Of a DNA stretch of 64,000 nucleotides, positions 34,896 to 43,978 are shown in pieces (within the stretch, counting starts at the first letter, position 1; each line of letters begins with the position of its first letter). Source of the stretch: Anaerohalosphaeraceae bacterium (GTDB lineage Bacteria; Planctomycetota; Phycisphaerae; Sedimentisphaerales; Anaerohalosphaeraceae); assembly GCA_035378985.1 (NCBI GenBank), contig DAOSUR010000001.1, positions 434,001-498,000 on the forward strand, in the 5' to 3' direction. The notes beneath the pieces are model-generated. The model worked only from the letters and a program-made list of their open reading frames with translations. It did no database searches and was not told the DNA's origin. The position numbers and the translations under genes were made by a program.

Positions 34896-35870
34896 CTACC
34901 CTTTCACTCCCTGTAAACTAAGCCCAAAGGCCAGAGACCAGTCCACCTTGGAGTTGCGCCGATCAATCATCATCTTCTGCTCCACCGGGTCCAATCGAAT
35001 CGCCGAGAGAACATCGCCGACCTGTGCGGCAATCTGCATCCGCTGGGCCAACTCTGCAACCCCTTCACAGACGGCGCGGCTGACACCGCTTCCGGCCAGA
35101 AAAACCAGCCGCTCGATCGGAGCAGCCGACGGCATCGTTTGATAATAGCGGGCGCAGGCATCCAGTTCGGCAATGAGCCGATGCATCATACCGGCATCGT
35201 TATTCAGTTCAGCAAATCCGATGGGAACCACCCGCGCGAACAGAAGGGCCATCCCCCGGCAAATGACGACATTGCAGTGATGCGTGCCGACCGACATCAG
35301 TATCGACACGCGGTCCTGCTCGTGTTTCCGCCGGCAGAAAAACCTTGCATAACTCGTGATCATTGCCAGCGGCCACGGGATTATCCCCGCCACCTCCAGA
35401 CCGGCCTGTTCATAAATCGCCAAATGCACCTCCAGCGCCAGCCGACCGGCACCCATCACAACGACCTCCACTTCCGCCCCCTTGCCCTCCGCGGGTTCAG
35501 CCAAAACGTACTTCAGCAGTCCTTCTTCGGGCTTAAACGGCAGTTTGGACTGGACTTTGGCAAAGGCGGCCTGTTCCATCGCCGCTGCCGAAGAGGCCCG
35601 AGGAACCCGGACCTGGTCGATAAACAAGTCATCCGACGGCAGGGCTGTTGTCACCTTGGCTCCCTTGAAGGAACTTTCACGGACAATTTCCCGCAGGGCT
35701 TCGAGGGCCCACCGCTGCCATTCCGGGGTACCAAACTTTATCTCATCGGGTTTGCTCCGTATTCCTCCGGCCTGGAGAAACAAACCCTGACCATTCTGTC
35801 CGAGCTGAACCGCCCGCAGATGGCCGCTGCCCAAATCCACTCCGATTGGACCGTACTTCTTACCAAACAT
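34896..35870 (-). CDS. pilM: PilM-like actin-fold pilus assembly protein
   Basis: The 324-residue product opens with GPIGVDLGSGHLRAVQL, the phosphate-1 loop of the PilM/FtsA-type ATPase fold, and contains VRVPRASSAAAMEQA and LVFLAGSGVSRAVCEG. PilM binds the PilN tail on the cytoplasmic side. It is the first gene of the operon that continues through pilN, pilO, pilB, pilT, pilC and the pseudopilins. Confidence 0.85.
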   Translation of the reverse strand: MFGKKYGPIGVDLGSGHLRAVQLGQNGQGLFLQAGGIRSKPDEIKFGTPEWQRWALEALREIVRESSFKGAKVTTALPSDDLFIDQVRVPRASSAAAMEQAAFAKVQSKLPFKPEEGLLKYVLAEPAEGKGAEVEVVVMGAGRLALEVHLAIYEQAGLEVAGIIPWPLAMITSYARFFCRRKHEQDRVSILMSVGTHHCNVVICRGMALLFARVVPIGFAELNNDAGMMHRLIAELDACARYYQTMPSAAPIERLVFLAGSGVSRAVCEGVAELAQRMQIAAQVGDVLSAIRLDPVEQKMMIDRRNSKVDWSLAFGLSLQGVKG

Positions 35871-36292
35871 ATTCAGTTTCCCGGCACATAGCCTTTAAAC
35901 TCCCTGCTCGCTCCCCCATCCGTACCTTATTTAGAAAACCCATCTAAACATTTTGTCTCCGTTCTTTCGTCGTCAGGAATCCCCTTCAACATTAGCACGC
36001 TTCCTGAGAGCTTGTTCCGACAACACCGCCTGGGTATTTAAAGTGTACATAATGTTCGCCTTTTCCATCTCTTTCCGGCAAATTGTCCTGCCGGCAGATT
36101 TTCCGTCTGATAATAACGCGGAAACTTTTCTTGAAACGGCCGTCGGAATCTGCACTCAATGTCAATGCACGGTTTTTCAAAACAAAATCAGGAACAAAGA
36201 TTCCGAGAAGGAGGAAGGGCGGAAAAGTTTAGTCCTATAAAAAAAGAAGAAAAAGAAAGAATGAGGGAGAGAAATGTCTTCTTTGAACAAAA
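35871..36292. other. Non-coding region between pilM and gpsA
   Basis: This 422-base gap contains two inverted repeats: TTTAGA/TCTAAA (35930-35935 and 35943-35948) and CCGGCA/TGCCGG (36075-36080 and 36089-36094). A purine-rich stretch occupies about 36190-36275. The pilM promoter should lie here, but no box pair is convincing. Short open frames inside it have no ribosome site and no recognisable product. Confidence 0.5.
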
Positions 36293-37288
36293 TCACTCGG
36301 CCTTCAGAGAGCGGCTCATCAAAGCCGAGATGGCCTCCTTTGCCGTCATCCGGCCGGACACAACAGCCAGCACCGCCTCGGATATCGGCATCTCAACCCC
36401 CCACTTGGCCGCCAGGTCCACCACCGAACGGCAGGTCGTCACCCCTTCCACAACGCCCGCCGTCTGTGCCAGGGCCTCCGCGGCGGTCATTCCCCGCCCA
36501 ATCCGTTCTCCAAACGTGCGGTTGCGTCCTTTGGGAGAGATGCAGGTTGTGACCAAATCGCCCAGGCCGCTTAAGCCCGCAAAGGTGCTTTCCTGGGCCC
36601 CCATTGCCACACCCAGCCGCTTGATTTCCGCCAGCCCCCGCGTAATCAGAGCGGCCTTGGCATTGTCTCCGGCCCCAATACCATCAATTCCGCCGGCGGC
36701 AATGGCAATCACATTTTTCATTGCGCCGGCCAGCTCAACCCCCTTCAAATCGCTGTTGGTATAAACCCGGAAAAAGGGGGTCGAGAACGTTTTTTGAATC
36801 GCTTCGGCCAGATGCAAATCCTCACAGGCCGCCGTCGCTGTGGCCGGCAGCCCCCGCATCAATTCCTCCGCAATCGTCGGCCCTGACAGAGCGGCAAGCG
36901 TTCGGTCGGCTCCGAGGACATCCGCCAGAATCTCCGACGGACGAAGCAGGGTGCCGTTTTCGAGCCCTTTGGTAACGCTGACAATCGGCACCTTCGGCGG
37001 CACAAAGGGCTTCAGGCGGCTCCAAACGGAGCGAACATACTGACAGGGAACCGCCGACACCAGCAGCTGGGCTCCTGCCATTGCTTTGGAGTCATCCGGC
37101 TCCAGCCGCAAATCCTCCGGCAGCCGATAGCCGGGCAGAAAGCGGGTGTTTTCGCGCGCTTTCTCGAATTGAGTCAGCTGAGCGGCATCATAACCCCACA
37201 GCGTTGTCCGGACGCCGTTGCGGCACAGCAGCATCCCGCAGACGGTCCCCATCGCACCATCACCGATGATCGTTACCTGTCGAAACAT
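36293..37288 (-). CDS. gpsA: Glycerol-3-phosphate dehydrogenase (NAD(P)+)
   Basis: GpsA reduces dihydroxyacetone phosphate to sn-glycerol 3-phosphate for lipid synthesis. The 331-residue product has the nucleotide-binding VTIIGDGAMGTVCG (the family more often has GxGxxG as GAGAWG), SVTKGLE, LSGPTIAEE, ELAGAMKNVIAIAAG with the catalytic lysine, and GLSGLGDLVTTC. The start at 37288 is placed so that the Rossmann strand begins near the N-terminus; the longer frame upstream runs into hflX. No strong ribosome site is seen. Confidence 0.93.
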   Translation of the reverse strand: MFRQVTIIGDGAMGTVCGMLLCRNGVRTTLWGYDAAQLTQFEKARENTRFLPGYRLPEDLRLEPDDSKAMAGAQLLVSAVPCQYVRSVWSRLKPFVPPKVPIVSVTKGLENGTLLRPSEILADVLGADRTLAALSGPTIAEELMRGLPATATAACEDLHLAEAIQKTFSTPFFRVYTNSDLKGVELAGAMKNVIAIAAGGIDGIGAGDNAKAALITRGLAEIKRLGVAMGAQESTFAGLSGLGDLVTTCISPKGRNRTFGERIGRGMTAAEALAQTAGVVEGVTTCRSVVDLAAKWGVEMPISEAVLAVVSGRMTAKEAISALMSRSLKAE

Positions 37289-37350
37289 ACCGACAGTAAA
37301 GCATACAAAGCGGTGTTTGGCAAGAAATGTCCGCAGATTTGCCGGACGGA

Positions 37351-38673
37351 TTAGAGGCAGACTTCTTCGGGCTGGGCTCCCAAATGACGCAGATGCGGCA
37401 GCTGATTTCGGCCCAGCCACCCTTCCAGAAGCACCCCCTGTTCATCGTAGCATTCCTTCAGACCCGCCGCATGCGTTCGCAGAAAAGCAATAATTCTGCC
37501 CTCCGAAGGTGCACAGTGCAGGCGGATATAGATGTTCTGTCCTTTCACATAATCCAGAACTCGCTGCGCCAGCAAATCCAGATTCAGGCCGGAACGGGCC
37601 GAAATGCACAGGGCATCCGGATAAACAGACTGGAGAGAATCGAACAGCCCTCCGTCGGCAATACGGTCGCACTTGTTCAGCAGCAGCAGAACCGGCTTTC
37701 CGCCGCAGCCGATTTCCTCCAGAACCTTCTGGACACTTTGAATCTGGTCAAAGACCTCAGGGCTGGAAGCATCCGCCACGTGAAGCAGAAGGTCGGCGTG
37801 GACGGCCTCTTCGAGCGTGGCCTTAAACGAAGCAACCAAATGATGCGGCAGTTTGCTCACAAACCCGACGGTATCGCTCAAAAGCACCTCCAGACCGCCG
37901 TCAATCCGCCACTTGCGGGTGCGGGTATCCAGCGTCGCAAAAAGACGGTCTTCCACGAGCACATCGGCCCCCGTCAGGGCATTCAGAAGGGTGCTTTTGC
38001 CGGCATTGGTATAGCCCACCAGACAAATCTTGAAAAAGTCTTTTCGACCGGCGATTTCCCGCAGAATCCGCCGGTCAATCTCGGCCAGTTCCCGCTTCAG
38101 GTCTGTAATGCGCTTGCTGACGAGCCGGCGGTCGATTTCGAGCTGCTTTTCACCGGTACCGCGTGTACCAATACCGCCGACCGCACCGGCCGCCGTACCG
38201 CCCCCCGCGCCAGCCACGTTATCCAAATGGCTCCACATCCGCGTCAGACGGGGATAGGTGTATTCGAGCTGAGCCAGTTCCACCTGAAGTTTGGCCTGTT
38301 TGGTTTGCGCCCGCGTGGCAAAAATATCCAGAATCAGTTCGCTGCGATCCAGAACCCGCACTTTAACGATTTTTTCGAGCTCCCGAATCTGCCCGGGTGT
38401 CAGGTCATTATCGAAAATGACCAGATTGGCCTGGCTTTCCTGAACCTTTTGGGAAAGATATTCGGCCTTACCTTTGCCGATATAAGTAGAGGGATTGATG
38501 CGGCTGAGCCGCTGCTGCAGGCGGCCTACGACTATCGCCCCGGCACTTTCCGCCAAGGCCGTCAATTCCGCCAGGTTATCATTTTTCTTTTGACCGTTTT
38601 TATCTTTTGGATAGGCCCCGACAAGAATGGCGCGTTCCTGCTGGACCTTGATATGCTCTCTGATTTTTTCCAA
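37351..38673 (-). CDS. hflX: Ribosome-associated GTPase HflX
   Basis: HflX splits stalled ribosomes. The 440-residue product has the N-terminal HflX domain (about 15-130, with INPSTYIGKGKAEYL), a glycine-rich loop with GAGGGTAAGAVGGIGTRGTGEKQLE, and a G domain with GYTNAGKSTLLNAL (G1), LSDTVGF (G3) and NKCD (G4). The frame opens at TTG (38673), with GGAGG 15 bases upstream; no ATG or GTG alternative in frame is better. It is followed by gpsA. Confidence 0.93.
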   Translation of the reverse strand: MEKIREHIKVQQERAILVGAYPKDKNGQKKNDNLAELTALAESAGAIVVGRLQQRLSRINPSTYIGKGKAEYLSQKVQESQANLVIFDNDLTPGQIRELEKIVKVRVLDRSELILDIFATRAQTKQAKLQVELAQLEYTYPRLTRMWSHLDNVAGAGGGTAAGAVGGIGTRGTGEKQLEIDRRLVSKRITDLKRELAEIDRRILREIAGRKDFFKICLVGYTNAGKSTLLNALTGADVLVEDRLFATLDTRTRKWRIDGGLEVLLSDTVGFVSKLPHHLVASFKATLEEAVHADLLLHVADASSPEVFDQIQSVQKVLEEIGCGGKPVLLLLNKCDRIADGGLFDSLQSVYPDALCISARSGLNLDLLAQRVLDYVKGQNIYIRLHCAPSEGRIIAFLRTHAAGLKECYDEQGVLLEGWLGRNQLPHLRHLGAQPEEVCL

Positions 38674-38719
38674 TTCCCGCTAAAACACCTCCAAAAACAG
38701 CTTCTTGTTTTATTTTCCT

Positions 38720-38773
38720 AGTATAACATTTCTTTGAAAAAAAAGAAAGGTTCACCGCCCAGGCCGTTCAACC
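38720..38773 (-). terminator. Terminator of the envelope operon overlapping the hflX promoter
   Basis: On the minus strand an imperfect stem (GGTTCACCG region 38749-38757 with CGTTCAACC region 38765-38773) is followed by a long T run (38737-38748), fitting the end of the operon whose last gene stops at 38796. The same stretch holds a minus-strand TATACT box (38720-38725) about 47 bases before hflX, so the promoter starts inside the terminator tail. Confidence 0.5.
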
Positions 38774-38795
38774 TCCAAAAGGGCACTTTGCACCT

Positions 38796-40064
38796 CTAAA
38801 AACTATAACGGATTGCCGCATAAAGATTTGTGTTGTCCCGAAACTGTCCAAAGAAGGTGTTTCGATAGTCGCCGAAAAAGATATTGGACCCCATTTCCAT
38901 CGACCAGCGGTCGCTGGCTTTGTAGTGCACGTTCGGCCGCAGATAGGCATCCTTGTCGGAGGGCGAATAATACCCAAAGAAAGAAAGCGTCAGGTTCTGG
39001 TTCATCAGCAGTTTGGTCAGCCGCAGCGTCAGAACATGGCGAAACTCATCCCGCGTCATTCCCGGCGACTGTTTGTAGGCGTCATAATCCAGCATTTGCT
39101 CAACATAATACTGCATTCCGGCCGTGAAATCCGTGCCGATTTCCTGCGTATAGCCGAGCAGATACCGCATCTCGGAATTCGCCGTCATCGGGTCATCGCC
39201 GTTTTCATCATCGCGCGACTGATAATAGCCGATTTCCGCATTCCCAATACCCTTGCCGACCTGCCCGCGGACGCTGGCGCCGTACACATTCAAATCCGGA
39301 AACGTTGCCAGACCGGCTGCATTCTGCCCGGCAGGACTTTTCCAGAACCCATGATAGCCGTACAGGGCAAACTCGTAATTGTTGATGTTTTTGTACAGAC
39401 GCAGGGCCACTTCATCATCCCGAAACCAGCGGTCGGGCTTGTCGGTATGAATGTGCACATCCTCCCCCGCCGTTCGTCCCAGATTGGCATTCCAGTACGA
39501 GATTCCCTCGCCCCGGATGAACCGATCGCTGTCAAACTGGGGTGTATAAACGATATCCAGATTCGCCCAATCCTGGAAGAAGCTCACCTTAACGGCATCC
39601 GACGGGGCCTTCAGGTATTCAACATCGCGCCCGAGAAAGAAGGACTGCCAGTCTTTGGGGAACAGGTCGTTGATAAACAGCATATCCCCTGTGCCCCAGG
39701 TGAGAACCTGTCGGCCCAGTTTGACATCCATTGAGTCGCTCGGACGGAAAAACATCCACGTCTCGCGCGTCTGGTAGCGGCCTTTTTCCTGAACCCAATC
39801 CCCAAAGACATCCCCTTTGTATTTGAACTCCGCCCAGTCCGTATAGGTGAACAAATCGAGCTGGAAGCGGGTTTCCATCACAGACATATCCTTCTGATAG
39901 CGGTCATTCTGCAGGCGATAGCCGCCGCGGGCCTCCCAGAAGCCGTGCACCTCCGGCTCAGCCCATTGACTCCAAAACGACTGTTTCTGTACCTCTTCTC
40001 CACTTGCCGCTGCAATTGTCCAAAGCAAGACTGCCGCCGCACATCCTCCCGGAATCGTTCTCAT
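38796..40064 (-). CDS. Outer-membrane beta-barrel protein, DUF1302-like
   Basis: The 422-residue product has a signal sequence (ending near ASGEE) and then long alternating strands with many aromatic residues, ending in the outer-membrane insertion signature IRYSF with terminal Phe. Features such as VKLGRQVLTWGTGDMLFINDLF and VYTPQF resemble DUF1302-type proteins, which are often encoded with LolA-like or DUF1329 proteins and RND pumps. The start overlaps the end of the LolA-like gene as ATGA. Cargo is unknown. Confidence 0.75.
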   Translation of the reverse strand: MRTIPGGCAAAVLLWTIAAASGEEVQKQSFWSQWAEPEVHGFWEARGGYRLQNDRYQKDMSVMETRFQLDLFTYTDWAEFKYKGDVFGDWVQEKGRYQTRETWMFFRPSDSMDVKLGRQVLTWGTGDMLFINDLFPKDWQSFFLGRDVEYLKAPSDAVKVSFFQDWANLDIVYTPQFDSDRFIRGEGISYWNANLGRTAGEDVHIHTDKPDRWFRDDEVALRLYKNINNYEFALYGYHGFWKSPAGQNAAGLATFPDLNVYGASVRGQVGKGIGNAEIGYYQSRDDENGDDPMTANSEMRYLLGYTQEIGTDFTAGMQYYVEQMLDYDAYKQSPGMTRDEFRHVLTLRLTKLLMNQNLTLSFFGYYSPSDKDAYLRPNVHYKASDRWSMEMGSNIFFGDYRNTFFGQFRDNTNLYAAIRYSF

Positions 40065-40894
40065 CGCATCGCCTCCCGCGGCGGACGCCGCAGATAGCGT
40101 TCCGTAAACAAATCATCATTCAGGCCGAGATTGTACTGGACATTGCTGAACTTCATTTCCGTCGTGCTGCCGGTTTTGAGGTCTTTGACAACCGATTCGG
40201 TCACCGTCAGATACTCTACCTGACGGTCGCCTTCTTTGGCGGAAATCGGCTCAACCTTTTTGGCCTCGATGACCCGATAAAGGGTACCGCTTTTGTCGAA
40301 ATATTCCATCTTCATCGGCATATAGGTCTTGCGGTCGATTTCCACCGTGAAATAGGAAAACTCGACAGAGGCCGGATTTTTCGGCGTGTTCTTAATCAGA
40401 AACCGCTCCTCGGTCACCTGAGCCAGCTCGTGGACATCCTCCTCCAGACTGCGTCCGGAAACGTCTTCATAGAGAAAATCGGAGCCGACAAAACTCGTTC
40501 GCTTATCCGAGGCGGCGATGCGGTTAACCAGGTCCAGCGAGGGCAGATACAGCCAGCGGTCATCATCTTTGTCGAGAGCGGCAAATTTGTGCACCATAAA
40601 GACCATCCTCCGCACATCCGGCGGCTGCAGGAAATACACAAAGTATTTCTGGTTGCCCCCTTCGCCGTTTTTGCGCAGGATGATAAACTCCCGGGTGCGG
40701 ACGTTGCCGTTTCTGTCGGTAATCTTCATCGATACGGTGCTCTTGCCGTCCAGGCCCTGATAATAGGCCATATGATTGGCCCGCTGGACAATTTCATCGA
40801 CAGAAGGGACCGCTTCTGCCTCCTGAGCCGCCGCCGGCAAAGCCGCCAAACCGGCCGTCAGCAGAACCGTCAGCCAGAATCCGAATGTTTTCAT
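40061..40894 (-). CDS. LolA-like outer-membrane lipoprotein-sorting family protein
   Basis: The 277-residue product has a signal sequence (ends near AAAQ) and a half-barrel fold like LolA or the LolA_like domain PF17131: DGKSTVSMKITDRNGNVRTR, FLQPPDVRRMVFMVHKF, DRWLYLPSLDLVNRI, GSDFLYEDVSGR and YMPMKMEYFDKSG. This family is encoded again and again beside MMPL pumps and may shuttle lipid or other hydrophobic cargo through the periplasm. An AAGGAG site lies before 40894, supporting that start. Confidence 0.8.
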   Translation of the reverse strand: MKTFGFWLTVLLTAGLAALPAAAQEAEAVPSVDEIVQRANHMAYYQGLDGKSTVSMKITDRNGNVRTREFIILRKNGEGGNQKYFVYFLQPPDVRRMVFMVHKFAALDKDDDRWLYLPSLDLVNRIAASDKRTSFVGSDFLYEDVSGRSLEEDVHELAQVTEERFLIKNTPKNPASVEFSYFTVEIDRKTYMPMKMEYFDKSGTLYRVIEAKKVEPISAKEGDRQVEYLTVTESVVKDLKTGSTTEMKFSNVQYNLGLNDDLFTERYLRRPPREAMR

Positions 40895-40907
40895 AGCACT
40901 CTCCTTT

Positions 40908-41096
40908 CTATCCCTGAATTCCAAGTTTCCGCAGGATTGTCATCATCGGACACCAATTGGTAAAGGCCGACTGCAGGAGATTGGCTCCCACAAAGGCCGT
41001 AAACCAGAGCCAGTACGGGCTGTGCACAGCCGCCAGCCCGACACTGAGCAGAATAAAAAAACCTGCAATGCCGCGCAGCATTCGTTCGACCGTCAT
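40908..41096 (-). CDS. DUF2892 small membrane protein
   Basis: The 62-residue product has two membrane helices and the DUF2892 features: an RMLRGIAGFFILLSVGLA start, the HSPYWLWFTAFVGANLLQSAFTNWCPM core and an LRKLGI end. The same domain is fused to rhodanese in E. coli YgaP and occurs in sulfur or persulfide-handling operons. The cysteine in the CPM motif is kept. It is encoded three bases after the MMPL gene and a GGGAGG site precedes it. Confidence 0.85.
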   Translation of the reverse strand: MTVERMLRGIAGFFILLSVGLAAVHSPYWLWFTAFVGANLLQSAFTNWCPMMTILRKLGIQG

Positions 41097-41099
41097 ATT

Positions 41100-43952
41100 T
41101 TACCTCCCTTCTTCAGAAGATACAGAGTTTTTCGGTTCGCTCATCCGGCAGGCCTGCCGGCGGGACAGCAGCCCGCAGGTCAGGGCCAGCAGCGGAATCA
41201 AACCCAGACTAATCCAGGTCAGTTTTCCCACACCCACGTGCCAGTACTGATGAACATTCAGTGCAATCAGGACGACGGTTGAAAGCGAAATAACCAGACA
41301 GAATCCGCAGTTGCAGGCCGGCCCGACCGGCTGGGCAGCCGGACGAAACAGGACTTTTTCGCCGATTTTCAGCAAGGCCGGCAGCACCAGCAGCGTAACC
41401 ACACCCGACAGAGCCATAATCGCACACAGAAAGATGCCCACGGTCTTATACGGCACCAGCGGAGCCGCCAGCAGCGGCAGAAAGCCGATGGCAATCACCA
41501 GCACATTGCGGGTGATGGCCCGGGCCGGTTCGCCGAACATTTCCTCAGATACCTTCTCCCACGACCCGACCTTTTTGTAATGGTCCCGTGCTCGTTCGAG
41601 GAAATGAATGGCAAAATCCACCGCCATTCCGAGCGTCAGGGCGCTGAGCACCGCCACGGGCATATCATAATCCTTGCCCAGCCAGCCGATCAGACCGTAG
41701 ATCATCACAATCGTGATGGTCAGCGGAATCATGCAAATCAGACCCCACAGCACCGAACGGAACAAAATCGCCATCATAATAAAGACCACCAGAAAGCTGC
41801 CGAGGAACGACTGGAGCATCCCCCAGACCATCTTGTTCTGCCAGATGATATTGATATAAGTCAGCCCCGCCCACTGATGCTCCAGGGCAATCGGCGGCGG
41901 ACTGGTCTTCCAGTATTCCTCCACCGCCCGCACGACCCGCTCCATATCCCGGTTGTCGCCGCTGGTCAGCTGCATCCAGATAACCGCTTCGGTCATCTCC
42001 TGCGTCGTCATATGCCACAAATCCTGCGGACGATGGCTGTTCTGGTACTGAATCAGACATTCAGCGACCTGTTCAACCTTCTCCGGAACCCGGAAACTTT
42101 CCGGTCGGCCGTCCACCAGTTCCTGATTGACCTTCATCACAATATCTGCAAGGGAATTGCTCTTGCCGACCAGGCCGGCCTTTTCCAGATGGGTCTGCAG
42201 CCCTTTTATCCAGACCAGAACCTCCGGCCGTTTGAACGGCCGAAGCCGCTCCCGCTCCACGCCGAAAAAGGCCTCCAGTTCCTGCCAGCCGTAAAAATCC
42301 TGGTCGGAGGCCTGCTCCATCCGGGTCTGTACAAACCGAACCATCTCTTCCATCAGGGCCGGCGCCGTTGAACCCTCGGCTGCCAGTTCCTGCAGTTTGT
42401 CCCCAGCCGAAACAGCAGCCTTCTCGATGGACGGCTCTTCGGCTTTGCGGTTCTCCGCAAGCCGCCGGAGACGCTCCTGAACTTCCTGGACAAAGCCCGC
42501 CTGGGCCGGATGTTCATCCGGACTTCGAAGCACCAGATAGGCCATATAAGTGCCGCCGAAATGTTCATTCAGGGCGATATCGGCCTGCCGTATCGGATGA
42601 CGTCTGGAGAACCATTTGACCGGATTATCGTTGATGACAATCTGTGCGATGCCGTACACGGCCCCTGCTGACAGCAGCATCAGAACCGCCAGAATCGGCT
42701 TGGCCTGCCGCACAGTCATTCGTCCGGTCCGGGCCAAAAGCCGCGTCAGCCAGGTCTGCGTCTCTTCCTGATGCACCGCCAGACCGAAATTCGCCAGGGT
42801 TCGCTCCGGAAGCAGCATCACATAAGCCGGTACAAACGTCACGGTAAAGACCCAGGCAATCATAATCCCGATCGATACAAACACGCCGAATACCTGCACC
42901 GGCGGAATCGGCGTCAGAGCCAGCGACAAAAACCCCGCCGCCGAGGTCAGCGAGGTGTACAGCATCGGGACAAACAAGATGTGCATCACTTCCAGAATGG
43001 TCTGTCGGCGGCCTTTTTCCCGCGTATAGCGGTCAAAAAACTCCGACAAAATATGGACCGAATCGACCACCGAAATCGGCATCAGGAAGATGGGAATCAT
43101 TGAGCTCATAATATGAACCGGATAGCCGAACCCGATGAGAAGCCCCATTGTTGTAATGACCGAGACCATCGCGATTATCATCGGCGAAAGAACCAGCACC
43201 AGCTTGCGGAAAAACAGCAGCATCAGAATAAAAATCGTGAGCATCGCCAGCGGCGCCGAAACCGCCATCTGGATGAACATCTCTACGCCGAAGGTGTCCT
43301 CCGCTACGGGCAGGCCGGTAATATGATAGGACTCGGTACCGCCCAGCTGGGCAATCTTTTTATTCAGAGCCGAGTAGACCCGATAACTGAGGTGTTTGTC
43401 CGTCAGCGGCAAAAGCAGCATCAGCGCCTTGCCGTCTTCGGAAACCATCGTGCCGCGAAGAAGCTGGTTGGACATCACTTTGTCGCGAATCTCCAGCGCC
43501 TCCTGGTCCGTCTTCGGCGGCTGCGGCATCAGCCATTCAAATCGCACCATCCCGCCGCCCCCCTCGATATGGTCAATCAGCGAAGGAGCGATGATGTCCA
43601 CTTCCACCACCCCCGCCTGCCTGCCCGGATTCTTCGGGTCCTCCCATCGGAGCGTCTTGGCAAATTCCGTCAGTTCATACACACGGTTCAGCGTCGCCGC
43701 ATTGAATACACCCGCCGGATGTTTTTCATTAATCACTCCCAGCACCACAATGTCGCTCAAATCGAACCGCTGCTTGGTCTGATTGTGAAAAACCCGCACC
43801 GGTTCATCCGACGAAAGCATATTCTCCGGGTCCGTATCCACCCGAATCATCGGAATCATCACGGCACAGGCAAGCGTAAACAGAACCATCGTCCAGGTAA
43901 TCCATTTGGGATGGTCCGCTGAAAAAGCAATGATTTTATCCTTGAATTCCAT
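41100..43952 (-). CDS. MMPL/RND family transporter (HAE3-type)
   Basis: The 950-residue product has the RND layout: one N-terminal membrane helix, a large periplasmic loop (about 45-230), six membrane helices, a second loop (about 440-720) and a C-terminal helix set. LPVAEDTFGVEMFIQMAV, PISVVDSVHILSEFFDRY and TLGMAVDFAIHFLERARDH are the kind of segments seen in the hopanoid/lipid HAE3 group, with charged residues in helix 4. It is likely driven by the proton gradient and exports a hydrophobic molecule. It is coded 26 bases after the CoA-disulfide reductase gene. Confidence 0.85.
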   Translation of the reverse strand: MEFKDKIIAFSADHPKWITWTMVLFTLACAVMIPMIRVDTDPENMLSSDEPVRVFHNQTKQRFDLSDIVVLGVINEKHPAGVFNAATLNRVYELTEFAKTLRWEDPKNPGRQAGVVEVDIIAPSLIDHIEGGGGMVRFEWLMPQPPKTDQEALEIRDKVMSNQLLRGTMVSEDGKALMLLLPLTDKHLSYRVYSALNKKIAQLGGTESYHITGLPVAEDTFGVEMFIQMAVSAPLAMLTIFILMLLFFRKLVLVLSPMIIAMVSVITTMGLLIGFGYPVHIMSSMIPIFLMPISVVDSVHILSEFFDRYTREKGRRQTILEVMHILFVPMLYTSLTSAAGFLSLALTPIPPVQVFGVFVSIGIMIAWVFTVTFVPAYVMLLPERTLANFGLAVHQEETQTWLTRLLARTGRMTVRQAKPILAVLMLLSAGAVYGIAQIVINDNPVKWFSRRHPIRQADIALNEHFGGTYMAYLVLRSPDEHPAQAGFVQEVQERLRRLAENRKAEEPSIEKAAVSAGDKLQELAAEGSTAPALMEEMVRFVQTRMEQASDQDFYGWQELEAFFGVERERLRPFKRPEVLVWIKGLQTHLEKAGLVGKSNSLADIVMKVNQELVDGRPESFRVPEKVEQVAECLIQYQNSHRPQDLWHMTTQEMTEAVIWMQLTSGDNRDMERVVRAVEEYWKTSPPPIALEHQWAGLTYINIIWQNKMVWGMLQSFLGSFLVVFIMMAILFRSVLWGLICMIPLTITIVMIYGLIGWLGKDYDMPVAVLSALTLGMAVDFAIHFLERARDHYKKVGSWEKVSEEMFGEPARAITRNVLVIAIGFLPLLAAPLVPYKTVGIFLCAIMALSGVVTLLVLPALLKIGEKVLFRPAAQPVGPACNCGFCLVISLSTVVLIALNVHQYWHVGVGKLTWISLGLIPLLALTCGLLSRRQACRMSEPKNSVSSEEGR

Positions 43953-43978
43953 TGCTGCTCCTTTCTATTTCTCCGCAA

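Noticed and set aside
35973..36180. Two short minus-strand frames of about 60 residues in the pilM-gpsA gap
   Set aside because: They overlap each other, have poor ribosome sites and no recognisable product.
36190..36290. Purine-rich stretch as a regulatory element
   Set aside because: It has no partner sequence or repeat unit and falls in a gap after gpsA; low complexity is explanation enough.
37327..38721. 464-residue plus-strand open frame across hflX
   Set aside because: hflX on the other strand has clear GTPase motifs. The plus frame contains none and is antisense over its whole length.
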